The notes below the pieces were generated by a model. It made no database searches. It was not told the DNA's origin and saw only the letters and a list, made by a program, of their open reading frames with translations. A program made the position numbers and the translations under genes. This document shows, one piece after another, positions 44,105 through 57,694 of a DNA stretch of 64,000 nt. Positions within the stretch are counted from its first letter, which is position 1. Each line of letters opens with the position of its first letter. The stretch spans positions 1 to 64,000 of the forward strand of contig MU129143.1 in assembly GCA_014904985.1 (NCBI GenBank). Reading direction: 5' to 3'. The DNA comes from Hydnum rufescens UP504. Lineage: Eukaryota > Basidiomycota > Agaricomycetes > Cantharellales > Hydnaceae.

Positions 44105-46930
44105 ATGCGGCTCCTACGATACGCATCCTTATTCCCCATCATCCTCGTTGCGTCGTTCGAGCAGGAACCTGTCATAATACCCGAACGTGTCAACATTGTT
44201 GATCGCTTGGGTCAGGATCCAGATTTCTCCTTGCTGCTGCGTTTGCTGCAGCGAGGGCGCCTCATTCCCACTCTCAATCGTCTTGAAGATGCCACCTTCT
44301 TTGCCCCAACGAATGATGCCATAGAGCAAAGTATCCGATTCGGCGGGTCCCTATCTCGTGAATGGGTTTACTCAGAGGAATATTGGGACAAGCCTCCAGA
44401 TAACATACGGCACCAGTTGCGGCAACATCTATTCTATCATCTAATCAATTATACGATACCCCTCTTACCCCCCAAATTCCCGATTCAACGGCCGTTAATA
44501 CTAGAGACGCTTCATTATCCTGGCTTACCCGCTGAGGAACCGCCACCATGGGTGCCAGTTCCAGGTGGACTACTAAATTCAGCCCCTCAGCGACTACGAG
44601 TCTCTTCGTATGATTCCTTTGCATGGGTAGGCGTTGATTCCTCTGGTCGTGGAGGGGTCCAGGTTATCAAGGAACCGATCACGGCCTCGAATGGAGTTAT
44701 CATCCCAGTGAATGGGGTCATACCCTTCCCGGGAATCTCTACAAACAGGTTCAAGCGCATCCACTACTGTCGGAATTTGCTTCGATATTGACGGCCGAGA
44801 TGATCGAGACATTATCCACGGCCCCGCACATCACATTGTTCTTTCCAATCGATTCTGCATGGTCCACGTTGGATTCTATCGAGCGGCAGTACCTGCATAG
44901 TGGATATGCCGAACGGGATGTCGGGCGGTTGGTTGCTATGCACTCCAGTGGCTCCGGCGTAAATTCTTCAGGAGATGTAGGTTGGAGCGATAGTTGGAAT
45001 CATGGCAGCGTGTGTACGTAGGAAAACATCACTCCTTGGCTAGATCTCAGCCTCTACCCTTCATAGTCACCACGGTTGAAGGAAATCAACTTCGGATATC
45101 CTACTCGGTGGATGGTTCCGTCCAAGTTGACCGATCTACGGTCATCCAAGAAGACATTTACGCGTCGAATGGCGTTCTGCATGTGGTCTCGTCTCTCCTC
45201 ACTAAACCTGAGACGTTTCAAATCAACGCAGAGAAGTACCTGTTAGCACTAAACGCCACGTCGTTCGTGTCTCTCTTGCGGACCGCCAATCTTTCACATT
45301 ATGTGGACGACGAGCACGACGGCCAAAGTTGGACGCTACTGGCACCACGAGATGATGTCATCGGAGGCAGTAACATGAATGATGTTGTCCGGGATCTTGG
45401 ACGAGTCCTTCAGTATCATATTATTCCTGGAAAGCTCTTACCAGCCCAGCTCAGTGATGGAATGCTCCTCGGCACAGAGCTTCGGGAAGAAGGGTTGAAC
45501 GGGCATAGACAACGGCTTCACGTGAGCGTTGCTACCAAGGACGGGACTGTGCAGGGTGATTCCAATGGTGCAGTGGGTTTTGGAGATGCCCAAGTAATTT
45601 CCGAGCCTGGTATGTCCCGTTTCTTCATGAGTTTTATGATGGGCCATTGACTTGGGACCTTGGAGTCGAATCCGCCAACTTCGTGATTTATCTCATCTCC
45701 CAACTCCTCGATCCGCCTGGTAGCGCTATTGAGAAGATTCAATCGTCCTCTCGACGTTCTACTTTCCTTGCAGCAGTCTTTGCCAGCTCTATGCAATCCA
45801 CCCTCAAGACTGAGCCTTCTATCACTATTCTTGTCCCATCCAATCAGGGATTTGAAGACCTAGGGCTTATTACTTCTTACCTTCTACTTCCCGATGTGGA
45901 TACCCGCGAGGCTCTGCGTTCGGTACTCAAGCATCACCTCGTAACGTCCGTGATATATAAGTCTGACATAGGACCCGGCGCCGCCCGCGTGTACGACACT
46001 CTCGATGGGTCCTCTGTGTCTATTACCGATAACGTGGTGACCTCATCTGGAAGCTGGAATCAGACATCGCGTCTCGTTCCGCTTAATACCCTCACTGAGA
46101 ATGGAGTAATTCACGAGCTTCGTGGAGTGCTTCTTCCTGAGAAACTTCGAATTACCATTGGGGACCTCGCACTGGCTGCAGATGGGAATACGATGATAAC
46201 TCTTGTCAAACGTGCTGGTCTCTCTGGTCTTCTTAATGGCACCCTGACGATGAAAGACGTGGAAGATCTGGACGATTGGAAACGCACCCACCGCAGATAT
46301 CGATTATCCGCTTCGTCTTCACCCTCTTCGACTCTACCGACGTCAATCGGCTGGACGTTGCTATGTCCTACTGAAGACGCTTTCAAACATGTGAACTTGA
46401 CCCGGCTTCTTGACGATCAGGGAGCACTTCGAGCCCTTGTCCTTCAACACATTATCCCTACATCAGCGGCTCGGCCTGATTTAGCAGCTCTATATCCGTT
46501 GTCGTTTCAAGATGAAGCAACGTATACTACACTCCTTTCACCTTCCTCTCTCCACGGGGATATTATCTTTCGAAAGACTACCAAGACCCCCGAAGGCGGA
46601 GGAAAACCCGAAAGTATTATCCTATTGGGTATTCGCGGTGCTAGAGGCACGCCTGGAGAAACGGACTTCGCCCGCTTATTGAACTACGGACGGACAACGA
46701 CAATTGATCTGGCAGGAATGAGGAGTGGTGTATTGCAAATCGACCGGGTCCTTGAGCCGTGGGTTCCGGACTGGTGGAACGCTTGGGGAAGGGCTGTCAC
46801 TGGCGGTCTTTTTGGGGGAGTGGGTATCATCATGTTTTGGAGGATAGTGTATTTTTTCTGGCGACGTAGTGGAGATGAGGCAACGTATGAGCCTCTGGAT
46901 GGAGGGAATGATGATGATGAAGATAGATAA
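44105..46930 (+). CDS. Multi-domain fasciclin (FAS1) surface protein with C-terminal membrane helix
   Basis: The ATG at 44105 gives a signal peptide, MRLLRYASLFPIILVAS. About four or five FAS1 domains follow, each with the late TxFxPxNxA-type box: ATFFAPTNDAIE, ITLFFPIDSAW, WTLLAPRDDVI, ITILVPSNQGFED and WTLLCPTEDAF, and H-box helices such as LRQHLFYHLI, LQYHIIPGKLL, LKHHLV and VLQHIIPT. Near the end a membrane helix (AVTGGLFGGVGIIMFWRIVYFFW) and an acidic tail GGNDDDEDR precede TAA at 46928-46930. Introns lie at about 44948-45000 and 45610-45680. At about 44730 the frame changes between NGVIPFPG and NLYKQVQAHPLLSEFASIL: either one G has been lost or a 41-bp intron is used. FAS1 proteins act in adhesion; its neighbour KRE6 supports a wall role. 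Confidence 0.88.
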
Positions 46931-47218
46931 GGCGGGGCCACATGTAATATGTTCACTAATACGGTCTATATATAACACACCAGCAGTCTTGACCGTCCAG
47001 CTTAGACCTTGGGTGGCAAGATGGCATTCTGTTCAAGGTAATAGTCTATTCTGTGCAGAACGGACCAGGTTGGGGAGCTAGATGGTAACAGGAACACGCA
47101 TACAAATCGGGGAATCGCTATTCTGCTACAAATGCAGCGAATGTCCATACAAATACAGGTATACCTCATGAACCGAAAGGACGATAAAGTTAAGCCTCCG
47201 AGGGAACACAGACCATAG

Positions 47219-48099
47219 TCAGGCCCATGATATTACTCTATCCGGCATCAAGGTCAGGGACACCCTTATCGCGGCGCCGTAATCTATGTGTTGTGCCTTC
47301 ACTCTGTCGAGGTCCTGTGCGTCGGCGCTTCGCAACCGCACATCTTTATGCCGGCGATCCTCGTCCCACGTCCTAAGTTGCTGAACGAAGCCTGGGTTCG
47401 GTCGCGTGATGCCACGCTTAACGCGCACGTAGTTCAGCGCTTCATCGACTGTCATGTTCATGCTTGACAGAAGATAGGCAATGACGATGGTCGGACTCCG
47501 GCTCGCACCCGCGTAACAATGACACAGAACACGGGCTTTGGGATCAATGAGGGCATTGGTGATAAAGCTGACGGCACCTGAGAGCTCGGGAAGCAGCGGG
47601 GCGTTGGGTCGGTCGAGGATAGGGACTGCATATCGGATAAGCTGTTTTGGAAGGTCTAGTTTGGGTATATCTTGGACTAGCATTACTGAAAGTATGTGTG
47701 TGATATTGAGCGATTCGAGAACGGATTTGTTGGTGGCAATTTCCACGTCTGATATGTATAACCGAGGAACGATCTCGGACGCGGTATGAACATCTTGTGT
47801 GGCCGGGTTGGTTACAGCCTTCTGCGTGACTCCAATGTAAACCCTGGACTTATCCTAGAAAGAGGCTTATGAGGAACTAAAGCGATAAAGGGGTGTGTAC
47901 CCCTATGCGCCTTACCGTTGGGGATCGTGTGAATATTGCAGCATCACAACGAGCGAGTTTCTTCCCACCATATTTGGGCGCTGGAGAACTTGGAGGCTAG
48001 ATCGACAGCAGGTAAACGGAAGCTGCAAAGAACGGCGCAAGGTAGGCTCACCGTTTCTTGAGTGTCAGGTTGTATTGCAGGAATCACAAGAAAAGGCAT
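47219..48099 (-). CDS. Dual-specificity protein phosphatase
   Basis: Small cysteine phosphatase. Chosen ATG 48097-48099 gives MPFLVIPAIQPDTQET; two introns (about 48003-48050 and 47853-47914) give APKYGGKKLARCDAAIF, then DKSRVYIGVTQKAV, EIVPRLYISDVEIATN, LNITHILSV, then the catalytic domain: PILDRPNAPLLPEL (probable general acid Asp), ARVLCHCYAGASRSPTIVIAYLL with the HCx5R active site (HCYAGASRS), MTVDEALNYVRVKR and INPN-like TRPNPGFVQQL. Stop at 47219-47221. Size and motif order match atypical DSPs. Start-to-start distance to SED5 is 167 bp. Confidence 0.88.
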
Positions 48100-48266
48100 G
48101 ACAGCGAAGAAGAGAGACTGTACAATAAGATGCTTATTATACCGCCACTGAGTGGCCCAGCCACACAATCGGCAGTGTAGGGAGGCCTTTAGTCTTTGTG
48201 ATGTTTGCAAGCAGGATAATCGGCAAACTCCGCCCACACGTCGACACAAACCGCCACGCTCTTTAA

Positions 48267-49607
48267 ATGCCCATCACTGACCGTACCAATGAGTTCCGCG
48301 CTTGCGTAGAATCCATCCGCAATCGCTCGTCTATTCCGAACCGTGAGGCCCAGGACAAACAGCGTCTGCCCAATGGTACTGGAAAGCCTTCAAAGAGTGA
48401 ATTTGCTCGAATGGCGTCTGCTATCGGCAAAGACATAACAAATACGACTACAAAGCTCGATAAACTGGCTCAGCGTATGTGATACAACCCTAGAGACAAT
48501 TGAATGGGTTCCCATGCTTTCTTTCCCTTAGTGGCCAAGCGCAAGACACTCTTCGATGACCGACCCGTCGAAATTAGCGTCAGTCTTCCTAAGCGGACTC
48601 ACTTCGCTATTGGTGCCTTATTGGAGTTTATTGAGATAACAGGAGCTCACTTACATTATCAAGCAAGATATTGCAAACCTCAACAAACAGATCGCATCGC
48701 TTCAAACATTCGTCAAAACTCAAACTAGCAGGCCCGGTGCGAGCAAGCAGGTTGACGAACATAACAACAATGTCGTCATGTTGTTGCAAAGCAAACTTGC
48801 TACGACAAGCATGAGCTTCAAAGATGTATTGGAGATCCGGACACAGGTACGCGGAGGGATTGTGTCATGCGTGTCAAATTAACTTGGTCTCGTTCTAGAA
48901 TATGAAAGAGTCAAAAGACCGGACCGAACAGTTCATGTATTCGGCTGCTGCTGCTGCTGCAACTCCTCCACCAAGTAATTCCCGTTCTCAATATTAATTC
49001 ACAGCTCCGCTGAACGAAATATATCTTTCCCCCTAGACTCCGTTCTCTACAACAATTCGAGACCGACAGCGCTTCAGGCCATCGATCTGACAGTAAAGGG
49101 AAAAGTCGAGCTCAAGATGGTGATCTTCTGGCATTGGACTTGGTATCCGCGGAAGCTGGTGTTGGAAATGGGAGCGCGTTCCAACAGATGCAGCTTGTCG
49201 AACAGCAGGTACTCTACATCGCCCTCCGAAAAGATTTCCTCCATCTCAGAGCTAATTTGTGCAAATGTAGGACAGCTACATTCAATCACGCTCCACTGCA
49301 ATCGAGTCTATTGAATCCACGATCGCTGAACTCGGACAGATCTTCTCCCAATTGGCGAATATGGTGGCCGAGCAACGCGAAACTGTACAGCGTATTGACG
49401 CAGACACGCTCGACGTTGTGGACAATGTGTCTGGTGCTCAACGTGAATTATTGAAATACTACGCTAGTATATCGAGCAATCGGTGGTTAATGCTCAAAGT
49501 GTTTGGGGTGCTCATCGTCTTCGTATGTGTCTCATCTCATGGGTTGTAATGTGGAACTGAACCGATCCTTCGCCCTTCAGTTTTTGTTATTTATTTTGGT
49601 TTCCTAG
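48267..49607 (+). CDS. SED5: Golgi syntaxin SED5 (syntaxin-5)
   Basis: t-SNARE for ER-to-Golgi and intra-Golgi fusion. The ATG at 48267 gives MPITDRTNEFRACVESIR, the SED5 N-terminal peptide (DRTxEF) that binds Sly1. Next come ARMASAIGKDITNTTTKLDKLAQ, FDDRPVEI, YIIKQDIANLNKQIASLQ, then a linker with an Ala run at about 48940-48962, then the SNARE motif: STAIESIESTIAELGQIFSQLANMVAEQRETVQRIDADT with the zero-layer Gln, and the tail anchor RWLMLKVFGVLIVF-FLLFILVS with TAG 49605-49607 after a last intron. Six introns. No lesion seen. Confidence 0.94.
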
Positions 49608-49654
49608 CTGAGCTCATTTCGTAATCCTTATAACTCTGGACACCCTCAGACGTA

Positions 49655-49835
49655 CTATTATACCTTATTGCTACTAGTCCTTAGGGCGTAATTATTGCCG
49701 CTGTCTAGTGCGACTTGATCCAGACTAGGTTCCCTGAGGCAAGCAAGGAAAGTGGCTATAGATAGTGACACTTAAATTGGCGACCGAGACTACCTTGGCT
49801 GTCTGGTGGACAGTGTGAATCGCGCCTTCCTAGCG
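49655..49835 (+). repeat. Direct repeat copy 1 (partner at 53515-53700)
   Basis: Directly after SED5. Shared ordered landmarks with 53515-53700: TATTGCTACTA / TACTGCTAATG, GCGTAATTATTGCYGCTGTCTAGTGCGA, GTAGATAGT or ATAGATAGTGAC, TGTCTGSTGGACRGTG and CCTTCCTA or GCTTCCTA. Roughly 70 percent identical by eye. Function unknown. Confidence 0.7.
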
Positions 49836-50394
49836 CGACAAGCGCCAATTCCCGACGCGACTCTAATCACCGGCGCGGCTGTTTAGGACCTGCTAGTACT
49901 TCGTTGATTTTACTGAGTTTTTTCTCTTGCTTCTATTTGAAATCCCCTTGAATAGTGTTCCCACTCACTCGACCTGACGAGAAGAAAGTTATCCTGGACT
50001 CTTAGGATGAAGACACTTCTACCTCATTGATAATCACACCAAGCTCTGAAGGTGACTCCGAATCAGCACGCATCACTCATCATCCTTGATGCTCTCGACG
50101 ACGTCATCGAGTGCTCCCACTGCGTACTTCGTCGAGATTAACAGAGATAGCTTGATGAGGATGACTGAACTGCAGATACAATCAATTGATGCACTCTCTA
50201 CGGATTCAATGTCTTCCAGCCCTTTCCTTGCGGCTGCACCATCATAGGGAATACAGGTGAATAGCGGCATGCCAAGTCAATCAGCGGATAATGAGAAAAG
50301 TTTAGCATTCGCAATCCTTTCACCGGAATTGAGCAGGCCTAGTTAAATGCAAACAGTACGGTTTGCTGCAGTCAACAACCCTAACACCTCCCTC
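49836..50394. other. No recognisable gene
   Basis: Downstream of both SED5 and the SRPK-like kinase. Nothing recognised beyond the direct repeat at its left edge. Confidence 0.45.
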
Positions 50395-52795
<2,401 letters not shown>

Positions 52796-53113
52796 CATGT
52801 GGCTAACATTGGCTCTACTGGGATCGAGCCTCAAGATGATGCTCGAAGCTGTACTCATCGCAGAAGCAGGAGGACTGCGCGAGCGATGTGCTAGAGAGAG
52901 ACCTCGCTATTAATTCAGCTTTCGCGGTGCGCCCTCTTCCCGCCCGCCCATCCCGCCCCCACCCTCCCACACAGTCGGGTGCCGGGTTCTCACGCGCCAA
53001 ATTGCCTGCTGCAATTTCTTCACACCCGCACCAGCAGAGACCTGGGCCCTAATAAGTACAGCTTCGAACATCATCTTGAGGCTTGATCCTGGCGCAGCCA
53101 ATGTTACCACATA
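52796..53113. repeat. Inverted repeat, arms about 60 bp, spacer about 200 bp
   Basis: Left arm 52796-52855 and right arm 53055-53113 are inverted copies; the core 35 bp (52821-52855 against 53055-53089) match at 33 positions. Both arms read as the same short peptide, TLA-x-x-GSSLKMM-x-EAVLI, the left on the plus and the right on the minus strand, facing each other. Between the arms is a C/T-rich stretch. Confidence 0.75.
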
Positions 53114-53324
53114 CTTCCTACACTCCTGATGCGTGCGATGTCTCCAAGGCGGAGCTCAATCTTACCATGGGGGCCTTCATTCTGAGCCCACGTTACTTTA
53201 CCGCACGGGCAAGGAGAAGTGGTCGCCGTCCAGCGGACCTGACGCTCAGTGCCGTTCGAAGGAGCTGCGCAAAGTCTTCAACCATTCGATTACGAAGGTC
53301 TACAGCGGAAGTGAACGCGGTGGG

Positions 53325-53438
53325 TGTGTTGTTGAGAGAGTTCTGCAGTACGATCCCGCGAAGCGACCGACGGCGGCGGACTTGTTGGACGATCTCTGGT
53401 TTGAGGCTATTGGGGAGAGTGAGCGGGAAGGCCTTTGA
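53325..53438 (+). pseudogene. Inverted, decayed copy of the SRPK-like kinase C-terminus
   Basis: Plus-strand TAEVNAVGVLLRE and, after a one-base deletion, LQYDPAKRPTAADLLDDLWFEAIGESE. These match the C-terminus of the minus-strand kinase (TAEVKAVGVLLREILQYDPAKRPTAADLLNHPWFQAIRESE). Everything upstream of it is unrecognisable, so this is a gene-end fragment. Confidence 0.85.
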
Positions 53439-53514
53439 GGGGGAAGTGTCTCAGGACTCCTGCTCGATTCTTCTTGGGCATTGCTCTTTTTTTTTTGAGC
53501 ATTGAAAATTCACC

Positions 53515-53700
53515 TCAGGCGGTATTGTTATGCCTTACTGCTAATGGCCGCGTAATTATTGCTGCTGTCTAGTGCGAGTTAATCCGGGCTACATTCCCCA
53601 GAAACGAAGGGAGAAAGTAGTCGTAGATAGTACCTTCAAGTTGGTGTCCCGAGTCTGCCTTTACTGTCTGCTGGACGGTGAGAATCCCGGCTTCCTATTT
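53515..53700 (+). repeat. Direct repeat copy 2 (partner at 49655-49835)
   Basis: Directly follows the inverted kinase fragment and is in the same orientation as copy 1, although the two kinase ends are in opposite orientation. The block is therefore a mosaic and not one simple inverted duplication. Confidence 0.7.
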
Positions 53701-53833
53701 TGTCATGGCCTTGTCTTGCCATATCTATCTTCTCAGAGAAGGCTCAAATCGTTAGCAGTGTCGTCTCTTATCACAAAATTACCGCACATGTAATAATAAT
53801 ACAAAAGAAAAGAGAAATCCAGCACACAAGCGC

Positions 53834-55095
53834 TTATTTCGTCCTTTTGGATCTGTGTTTTTGGGCCTCTATAGCTCGTTTCTGCTCGTCGACCCATTCT
53901 TTATACATGAACGGCACCGCGACAAGTGCGGGGCCCCCAATAAAGACGTATCCGAGGAGGGACACAAGGAATGCTGGAATGAGCGCACGCATATCCGAGA
54001 ACGCCAGTGCAGCAGTGATGAACGAGGACGTCCCAAATGAGATAGCATCCCATTGTAGAAAACGCTTAATTTCGTTGGCCACGCCGATGCGGAGCAGTTC
54101 GTTCGTTGAGGCGTAAGTGTACACGCCGGTGTACGGGATGAACGAGTCTCTCATGAAAGCGAGAGGGTCGGGGGAGTTCAGGATATCGAAAAGGAGGGGC
54201 ATGTGTGCAAACGAGGCGACGATAGAGACGGCGATGTAGGAGGCTTGGATGAAGAGGTAGGTAGGCGTGTGAGGTGCCTTTCCAACCTGTTTGTGGGATA
54301 TTGGCCCAACCCGAGTGTCAAACAAGAAGAACCAAAGTGACTGCAAGAGCGCGACGTATATGGGGAAAATTTGAAACGCTGCGTTAGTGTACGGGTTGAC
54401 ACGGAGAATGGCTACAGCGAGTGGGAGGATGTATCCGAAACAAATTGAAAATAAGGAAGCTCGGATGGCCGTCTCGTCTGGGCGCACCGGGGGCTGACCG
54501 TCGAACCGAGAGGTTGTGCGAGCACTGGATTGCGGGCAACCATGAGTTCAACCGGTCAAAACTGAGAACAAGAAGACATACAGATAGGAGAGTAGCCAGT
54601 ATATGGGAAGTGAGACGCCGAGCCCGTAGAGCTGCCCAAATGACAATGTAATAAATGGTGCCAGGACAGCGCCTGTGCGAGAATTGGGGAATTGAGAGGC
54701 AGAGTCAAGCATTAATGGCAGAAGGATCACTTCGACCAGACCAGCGACATCAAGGGCATAGGCGCGAAGAGAAGGGCGAAGAGAGGGGCTGAAAGTAGGT
54801 GTGAAGAAGGTGACAAAAATGCAAGCAAGATTGTCAAAAACGCGTATTCCGGTGTAGGCAACGCGATTTGGAGCAAAATCTGAGCAGATGCTACACAATT
54901 TTTTTCAATTATCCTTCTCATGACCCAGTGCCTGCTTGTTGAACCCATAGGAAATAATTAGCCACACCAATGTAGGTGGCATAAACGAGCACAATTGCGA
55001 GAGATTTGAGAATTGCAGAAGCTGTATCAGGTAGACGAGTCAGAGGGTACGATTGTGGCAATTATTGAAACGCATGTACCTGCAGCTGTTCCCAT
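53834..55095 (-). CDS. Multi-pass membrane protein of unknown function
   Basis: I do not recognise the family with certainty. ATG 55093-55095 gives MGTAA-ASAILKSLAIVLVYATYIGVANYFLW; following exons contain ALDVAGLVEVILLPLML, TLSFGQLYGLGVSLPIYWLLSYLYVFLF, LFSICFGYILPLAVAILRV, IFPIYVALLQSLWFFLF, YLFIQASYIAVSIVASFAHMPLLFDIL, FLQWDAISFGTSSFITAALAF and AFLVSLLGYVFIGGPALVAVPFMY, about eight to ten helices, and a Lys/Arg-rich tail ending KRTK with the stop at 53834-53836. The arrangement resembles integral membrane proteins found in fungal secondary-metabolite regions, but that is only an impression. Confidence 0.75.
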
Positions 55096-57694
55096 GGTAA
55101 TGCTGTGGAAGCTTTCGATCAAGCTAGTCTTTATGCCATATCGACGTAGCTGACTGACTAAGCTTTGCTTCCGACCTCCAACTGACCGATACGCACAGTG
55201 CAGTGCACAATTCTGAGTATGTTATAAGTACGCGAGCATCAACATTCCAGGCCACCCCCTGCCCAGTCCAACTTTGAACCAGAGTCTTACCAATAGATTC
55301 ACAGCTAAATCTCCCCAATAATTCCTGTTGGGTGGTTCGAATAGGATATCATATCCATGGTCCCTTTCTATGCATATATTGGAATCCACCGAAGGATCCC
55401 TGATAAGGTAAGCTTGCACATTGGTATCGAATGGCTGCTTAGGCCCCTAGACTGAATGACTGCAACAATAGAGGCGCGCGCCACCATGACATGTGTATGT
55501 TTCATGAGTATGATGTATCGGCAAGGCCACCCATTTAGAACACCTTGATACTTCTTCTGTATCTCTTGATACATCCATTTACATAAGGATGTGAGTGCTT
55601 TCTGTCAGCGAACGTTTGTGACTGCAATTTCCGCTATCTCTCTAATTATTTTTCTAGCTCCTGATTGATGGTTGTCAAAGTCTACGTAAGTTGTACACGT
55701 TCAGCTAACATTCAACCTATTTTCTTGCAGTTACCGCCCGAGAGAGACTAATGAGGTTCTGTAACACAGATCTAAAACCGCTTTCATTCATCTCCCGAAC
55801 TTCACGGTTTCTGGCTCCGAGGGTCCATAAATGGGTGCACCGCTGACCCAGACATACAGTAAATAGCAGTACCAATAAAGGAGCACCATCAAATGTTTTT
55901 CCACCTTTGCGCAATTGGGGCTATCAGCCGCGTGGTACGGCCTCTGGGCTCGGGGATCCTAGAACGGCATCAGCACAATCAACTGTGCTTCGGAGGCTCC
56001 GAAGCATAATTGATTTTGGTGGCGTTGTTCGACGGTGACGGCAGATGCTTAGTCCGAGAACCAAAACACTAGAGGGAAACATCCCATGCGGTGCAGGGCT
56101 CGTTGACGTCGGAAAGAGAGGATCTCGGGATGCGGACGTGTCGACTAACCCGACTTGGCGCCTGCATCTGTTAGATAAGTAGCCGGATTCAGAATTAAAC
56201 GCCGTGGGCTGCGCTTAATCCGGAAGGCATTCGATACGAGCACATGTCTTCCAGCCAAGTTGTGAGCAGGATGGTGGGCTGAATGTATCCGTGTAGATCA
56301 ACATATTTCCTCATTTCATTTTCAATTCACAGCCCACGATACACTCGAGGCAAGGCAACGACACCGCCCCGGATAATCAAGAATTGGACGCCCCCACGCC
56401 CCCGCCCCTCCTTGGAATCAGCGATCTCCTATACAGAACGAACTGCAGACTGGCAGGATACTCCAAGAACGACGCGAGTGACATCCTCCGATATTGATAA
56501 ATTATCAGCTAAGACGCCGACAAGGCCTTGCCAGGGGGGAGATGTAAACTTGGATACGGAAGTGCCCGACTCAGCCACCCAACACACTGGAGATCCATGT
56601 CATAGCCATTCATGTTCGCCCTATGCTGGCCCGCACAAGCAGCAAGAACACTTAGAACACCAGGTGCCAAGCTTATTATCTCTCAACGAGTGTCTGATCT
56701 TCTCGGGTTATCGAATTTGATCCACCGTTCGGACAAGCATACACCGGCCCCGATAGGAAACTGCTGGCTATGCGAAGCAACGTCCATCACGTACGTCAGG
56801 TATACTTAAAAGTCACGTACAGCATGTCTGGCCCGATCTGTGATCATGGGCATTCCCTACCTGTGGCTCTTGCATTAACATTTGTAATCGTTGAGATCGA
56901 GGGGAGTGGTGGACCATACTCGCAAGATCTGTTGGAGGGGTGGCATCGATCCCGCACGAGGCCTTCCACTGATGATACAGGATCTTTGTAATCCAGAGCC
57001 CCGATTCATTCCCACCTCTCCAACATACATTGCGGCATTTGCGCCACGAGAAGCCACATTCGTGGAAAGGGTATGAGTACCCCAAAGTGTGGCATCCTGT
57101 TATCTTCGGAAGGCGGGCGACACTAGAATTTATGCGAAGAAGCCTATCCTCACCCTAGGCCTCGTTTTAGCTATTACGAATACCAGATTCTCTGTATTCT
57201 CTGTTCTTCTGTGAGAGCATTATATATCCTCGATTCGGATGGCCCTTCCTATGATTCAATGAAACATCGATCAAGACGTCATTTTCGTAAAAGTATATCA
57301 GAGGGGGCCAAGAAATCCTGCCCCCACCCGCTCAAGAGGGGGTGTCGGGTTGCACTACACATCAGGCATACTAGGATCGGTCCATCAGCTCGATGGCGAT
57401 CGGTCCCGAGCTTCCCGAAAAACAAAGTCTACAGATGCCGATTCTGGCCAGATCAATCAAATACTGTAGTCTTGTAACTCGTCGTTCACTTCGTGGTGAT
57501 ATTTCTTATTGCCAACGCCGGCCCTAGATCTAAACTCAAGGCTCAACAAAATTTGAACGATCTATACTATTTCTCTTTCATGGGTTTAGATACCCACATT
57601 ATAGTAGCTAGTGTACTTAGGATGGGGCCGCGTCCTGGTGTCAGTCATTGGCCAGCAGCCTGCTTTACAAATCAAAGATACCACTCACGACCCA
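55096..57694. other. 2.6-kb region without a recognised gene
   Basis: Both strands have open frames of 60-145 codons but none shows a domain I know. A plus-strand frame ending at about 57076 (RFIPTSPTYIAAFAPRE) looks protein-like and deserves a search. A 39-bp palindrome lies at 55977-56015 (separate entry). The last 150 bp are related to the matching position downstream of the second FAD oxidase. Confidence 0.4.
55977..56015. other. 39-bp near-perfect palindrome
   Basis: Left arm AATCAACTGTGCTTCGGAG, centre G, right arm the reverse complement with 17 of 19 positions matching; the inner ten pairs are perfect. It could form a hairpin or bind a dimeric regulator. No adjacent gene explains it. 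Confidence 0.7.
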
